Assembly: GCA_007123785.1 (NCBI GenBank)
Contig: SLGL01000032.1
Coordinates: 1 to 17,216 of the forward strand
DNA from: Balneolaceae bacterium
GTDB lineage: Bacteria; Bacteroidota; Rhodothermia; Balneolales; Balneolaceae
Reading direction: 5' to 3'
DNA: 17,216 bases
Part shown: piece after piece, positions 15,658 to 17,216 of the stretch
Layout of the letters: each line of letters opens with the position of its first letter
Position numbering within the stretch: position 1 is the first letter of the stretch
Program-made: the position numbers and the translations under genes
The notes under the pieces: model-generated
Told to the model about the DNA's origin: nothing
Seen by the model: the letters and a program-made list of their open reading frames with translations, nothing else
Database searches by the model: none

Positions 15658-17136
15658 ATGATGGTAAACAGGTTTCTATTTTCATTTATTGGGCTTACAG
15701 TTCTATTTGGTTTCTTAATAGTTGATAAAGCGTACTCCGAAGTTGTATCAAGTGATACTGTGGTTGTACGTTTTCATGATACCGGAGAACTTCTCAACAA
15801 TCCGGGCAAGGGTTTTATGACTTTTCAGCGCTTTAACGGTGATTCATTGAATCCACCACCGGGCTGGACGGAAGGTTTCCCCATCGAGTACCAGGAGTTT
15901 GACGGCAATCTGGAAAATGAAGCGCATCCGCAGACCACCATTGCTTATTTCCGTGTTTACTGGAGGTATCTTGAACCGGAAAAAGGAGAGTACAACTGGG
16001 AGATGATCGACAAAGCCCTGTCTACTGCACGTGAACGCGGCCAAAGGCTGATGCTCCGAATTCCGGCTCACGGATCGGGTGCTGATACCCGGAGGGATGT
16101 TCCCGACTGGTATCGGGAAATGGTGGGTGACGATCGGGACTGGGAATATGACAATCCGGTGAATGCCTGGCTCGTCAATCCGGAAGATCCTCGATACATT
16201 GAATATTACGGAGGTATGATCCGTGCCCTGGGCGAACGCTATGACGGCCATCCCGATCTTGAGAGTGTGGACATGGCACTGGTAGGGGCTTGGGGAGAAG
16301 GTGCCGGTTCGGCTTTATTGACCCAGCAAACCAGGGAAGGGCTTGTTAATTCCTACACGGACGTCTTTCAAAGAACTCCTCTTAAAATGCTGCTTACGGA
16401 TGTGAAAACCAATGCCTACGGTTTGTCACAGGCTGATGTTGGTTACCGATTTGACTGCCTGGGAGATATCGGATTTTGGGCTGAAGATCAAAACGGATGG
16501 TCTCATATGTACGATTATTATGCCCAGCGAATTATTGAAACCGGTATGCAGGATGCCTGGAAAAAAGGGCCGGTATCACTGGAGATTTGCTATACATTTA
16601 CAAACTGGCAGCGTTTAGGAGGGTTCGGGCTTGAAGAAGTTGAATATATTTTTGACCAGGCCCTGAAATGGAGAATCTCTTCTTTTAATGCAAAGTCATC
16701 TCCTGTTTTGGAAGAGTGGGAAGAGGTAGTGGATGAATGGATCAAAAAAATGGGATACCGGTTTGTTCTGCGGCGTTTTTCTTTTCCGCGTGAAGTTTCT
16801 GCAAATGGAAAACTCGATTTTACATCCTGGTGGGAGAACAAGGGTGTGGCTCCGATCTATCAGAACTATCCGCTGGTTTTACGGCTTCGAAACGGAGATG
16901 AGAGCAGAGTTCTGCTGACAGAAGCTGATATTCGTAAGTGGATGCCGGGCGATAATCTTTACAACAATTCGGTATTTGTTCCTCACGATTTACCGCCCGG
17001 TGAGTATGAGCTGGAACTTGCTTTGATTGAGGCGGTCAGGGAATTGGGAACCGAACCTAAACCGGCGATTAAACTTCCCATTAAATCCAGAACCGATGAT
17101 GGCTGGTACAGGCTTGGTACAATTGTGGTGAATTAG
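15658..17136 (+). CDS. Secreted DUF4832 TIM-barrel protein, probable glycosidase-like
   Basis: This 492-aa protein has a signal peptide (MMVNRFLFSFIGLTVLFGFL, cleaved near AYS/E). The mature N-terminus carries the family hallmark NNPGKGF near 47. A (beta/alpha)8 barrel follows with TIAYFRVYWRYLEPEKGEYN near 94 (typical of GH42/GH35-like proteins), LMLRIPAHG, VDMALVGAWGEGAG with Glu214 in the position of a clan-A acid/base, and VSLEICYTF with Glu309 as candidate nucleophile. DUF4832 spans roughly 260-490; its last 120 residues look like a beta-sandwich (LDFTSWWENKGVAPIYQNYP). Enzyme activity is inferred from the fold; the substrate is unknown. It lies 24 bases after the PQQ dehydrogenase, almost surely in one operon. 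Two adjacent ATGs (15658, 15661) are possible starts. Confidence 0.9.
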   Translation: MMVNRFLFSFIGLTVLFGFLIVDKAYSEVVSSDTVVVRFHDTGELLNNPGKGFMTFQRFNGDSLNPPPGWTEGFPIEYQEFDGNLENEAHPQTTIAYFRVYWRYLEPEKGEYNWEMIDKALSTARERGQRLMLRIPAHGSGADTRRDVPDWYREMVGDDRDWEYDNPVNAWLVNPEDPRYIEYYGGMIRALGERYDGHPDLESVDMALVGAWGEGAGSALLTQQTREGLVNSYTDVFQRTPLKMLLTDVKTNAYGLSQADVGYRFDCLGDIGFWAEDQNGWSHMYDYYAQRIIETGMQDAWKKGPVSLEICYTFTNWQRLGGFGLEEVEYIFDQALKWRISSFNAKSSPVLEEWEEVVDEWIKKMGYRFVLRRFSFPREVSANGKLDFTSWWENKGVAPIYQNYPLVLRLRNGDESRVLLTEADIRKWMPGDNLYNNSVFVPHDLPPGEYELELALIEAVRELGTEPKPAIKLPIKSRTDDGWYRLGTIVVN

Positions 17137-17216
17137 GTGAAGCATACGTGTCATGTAAACAGTAAAATGACGGTGGGAGTCATCAGACGAGTCGATCTGA
17201 GATCATCCCAATCATC

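Noticed and set aside
17137..17216. Possible start of a repeat or gene at the right edge
   Set aside because: Only 80 bases remain, with no start codon in a long frame and no decisive structure.

Overview
The window looks like chromosomal DNA from a marine or saline member of the Bacteroidota / Rhodothermota-Balneolota group. This is inferred from gene content: a TonB-dependent receptor with an N-terminal carboxypeptidase-regulatory-like domain coupled to a DUF4249-like lipoprotein, a DUF4962/heparinase-type polysaccharide lyase, a DUF4832 glycosidase-like protein, a secreted M20D amidohydrolase, mostly weak Shine-Dalgarno sites, and one TTTG/TAnnTTTG-type promoter. No rRNA, tRNA, CRISPR array, integrase or insertion sequence was seen, and the species cannot be named from this sequence.

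Layout. Bases 1-1852 (minus) hold most of an exported DUF4962 + heparinase II/III protein that runs off the left edge. A divergent small secreted protein (1991-2269, plus) follows, then a hairpin-rich spacer. Pyruvate phosphate dikinase, ppdK (2384-5026, minus), is complete, with an unusually good ribosome binding site and a palindrome in its probable promoter. A largely non-coding stretch of about 0.5 kb leads to a small lipoprotein of unknown function (5541-6140, plus). Converging on it is a minus-strand pair: a TonB-dependent receptor (7370-9162) and a DUF4249-like lipoprotein (6348-7370). The receptor carries an out-of-frame internal deletion: its true C-terminus is still readable in another frame and ends at a TGA overlapping the lipoprotein start. 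Just upstream of the receptor is a remnant of an Ig-like domain. The receptor DNA is clearly GC-richer than its neighbours.

The right half is all plus strand. A Tat-exported NHL beta-propeller protein (9700-10767), a secreted M20D amidohydrolase with a forced TTG start (10794-12125) and a two-domain GNAT acetyltransferase (about 12252-13148) form a likely operon. After a 0.33 kb spacer with an inverted repeat and a plausible promoter come a lipoprotein PQQ-dependent dehydrogenase with an inserted cytochrome c domain (13483-15633) and a DUF4832 TIM-barrel protein (15658-17136), 24 bases apart. The last 80 bases hold no gene that I can see.

How it may fit together (inference): most of these proteins are envelope or periplasmic, which suggests capture and oxidative breakdown of carbohydrate and amidated or conjugated compounds. 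The lyase and the DUF4832 protein would cleave glycans, the PQQ/cytochrome lipoprotein would oxidise sugars or alcohols and pass electrons to the respiratory chain, and PPDK would link pyruvate to gluconeogenesis. I found no clear, previously undescribed multi-gene system. The most informative anomalies are the decayed receptor locus (deletion, Ig remnant, heptamer repeats, GC shift) and the cytochrome insertion in the PQQ enzyme.
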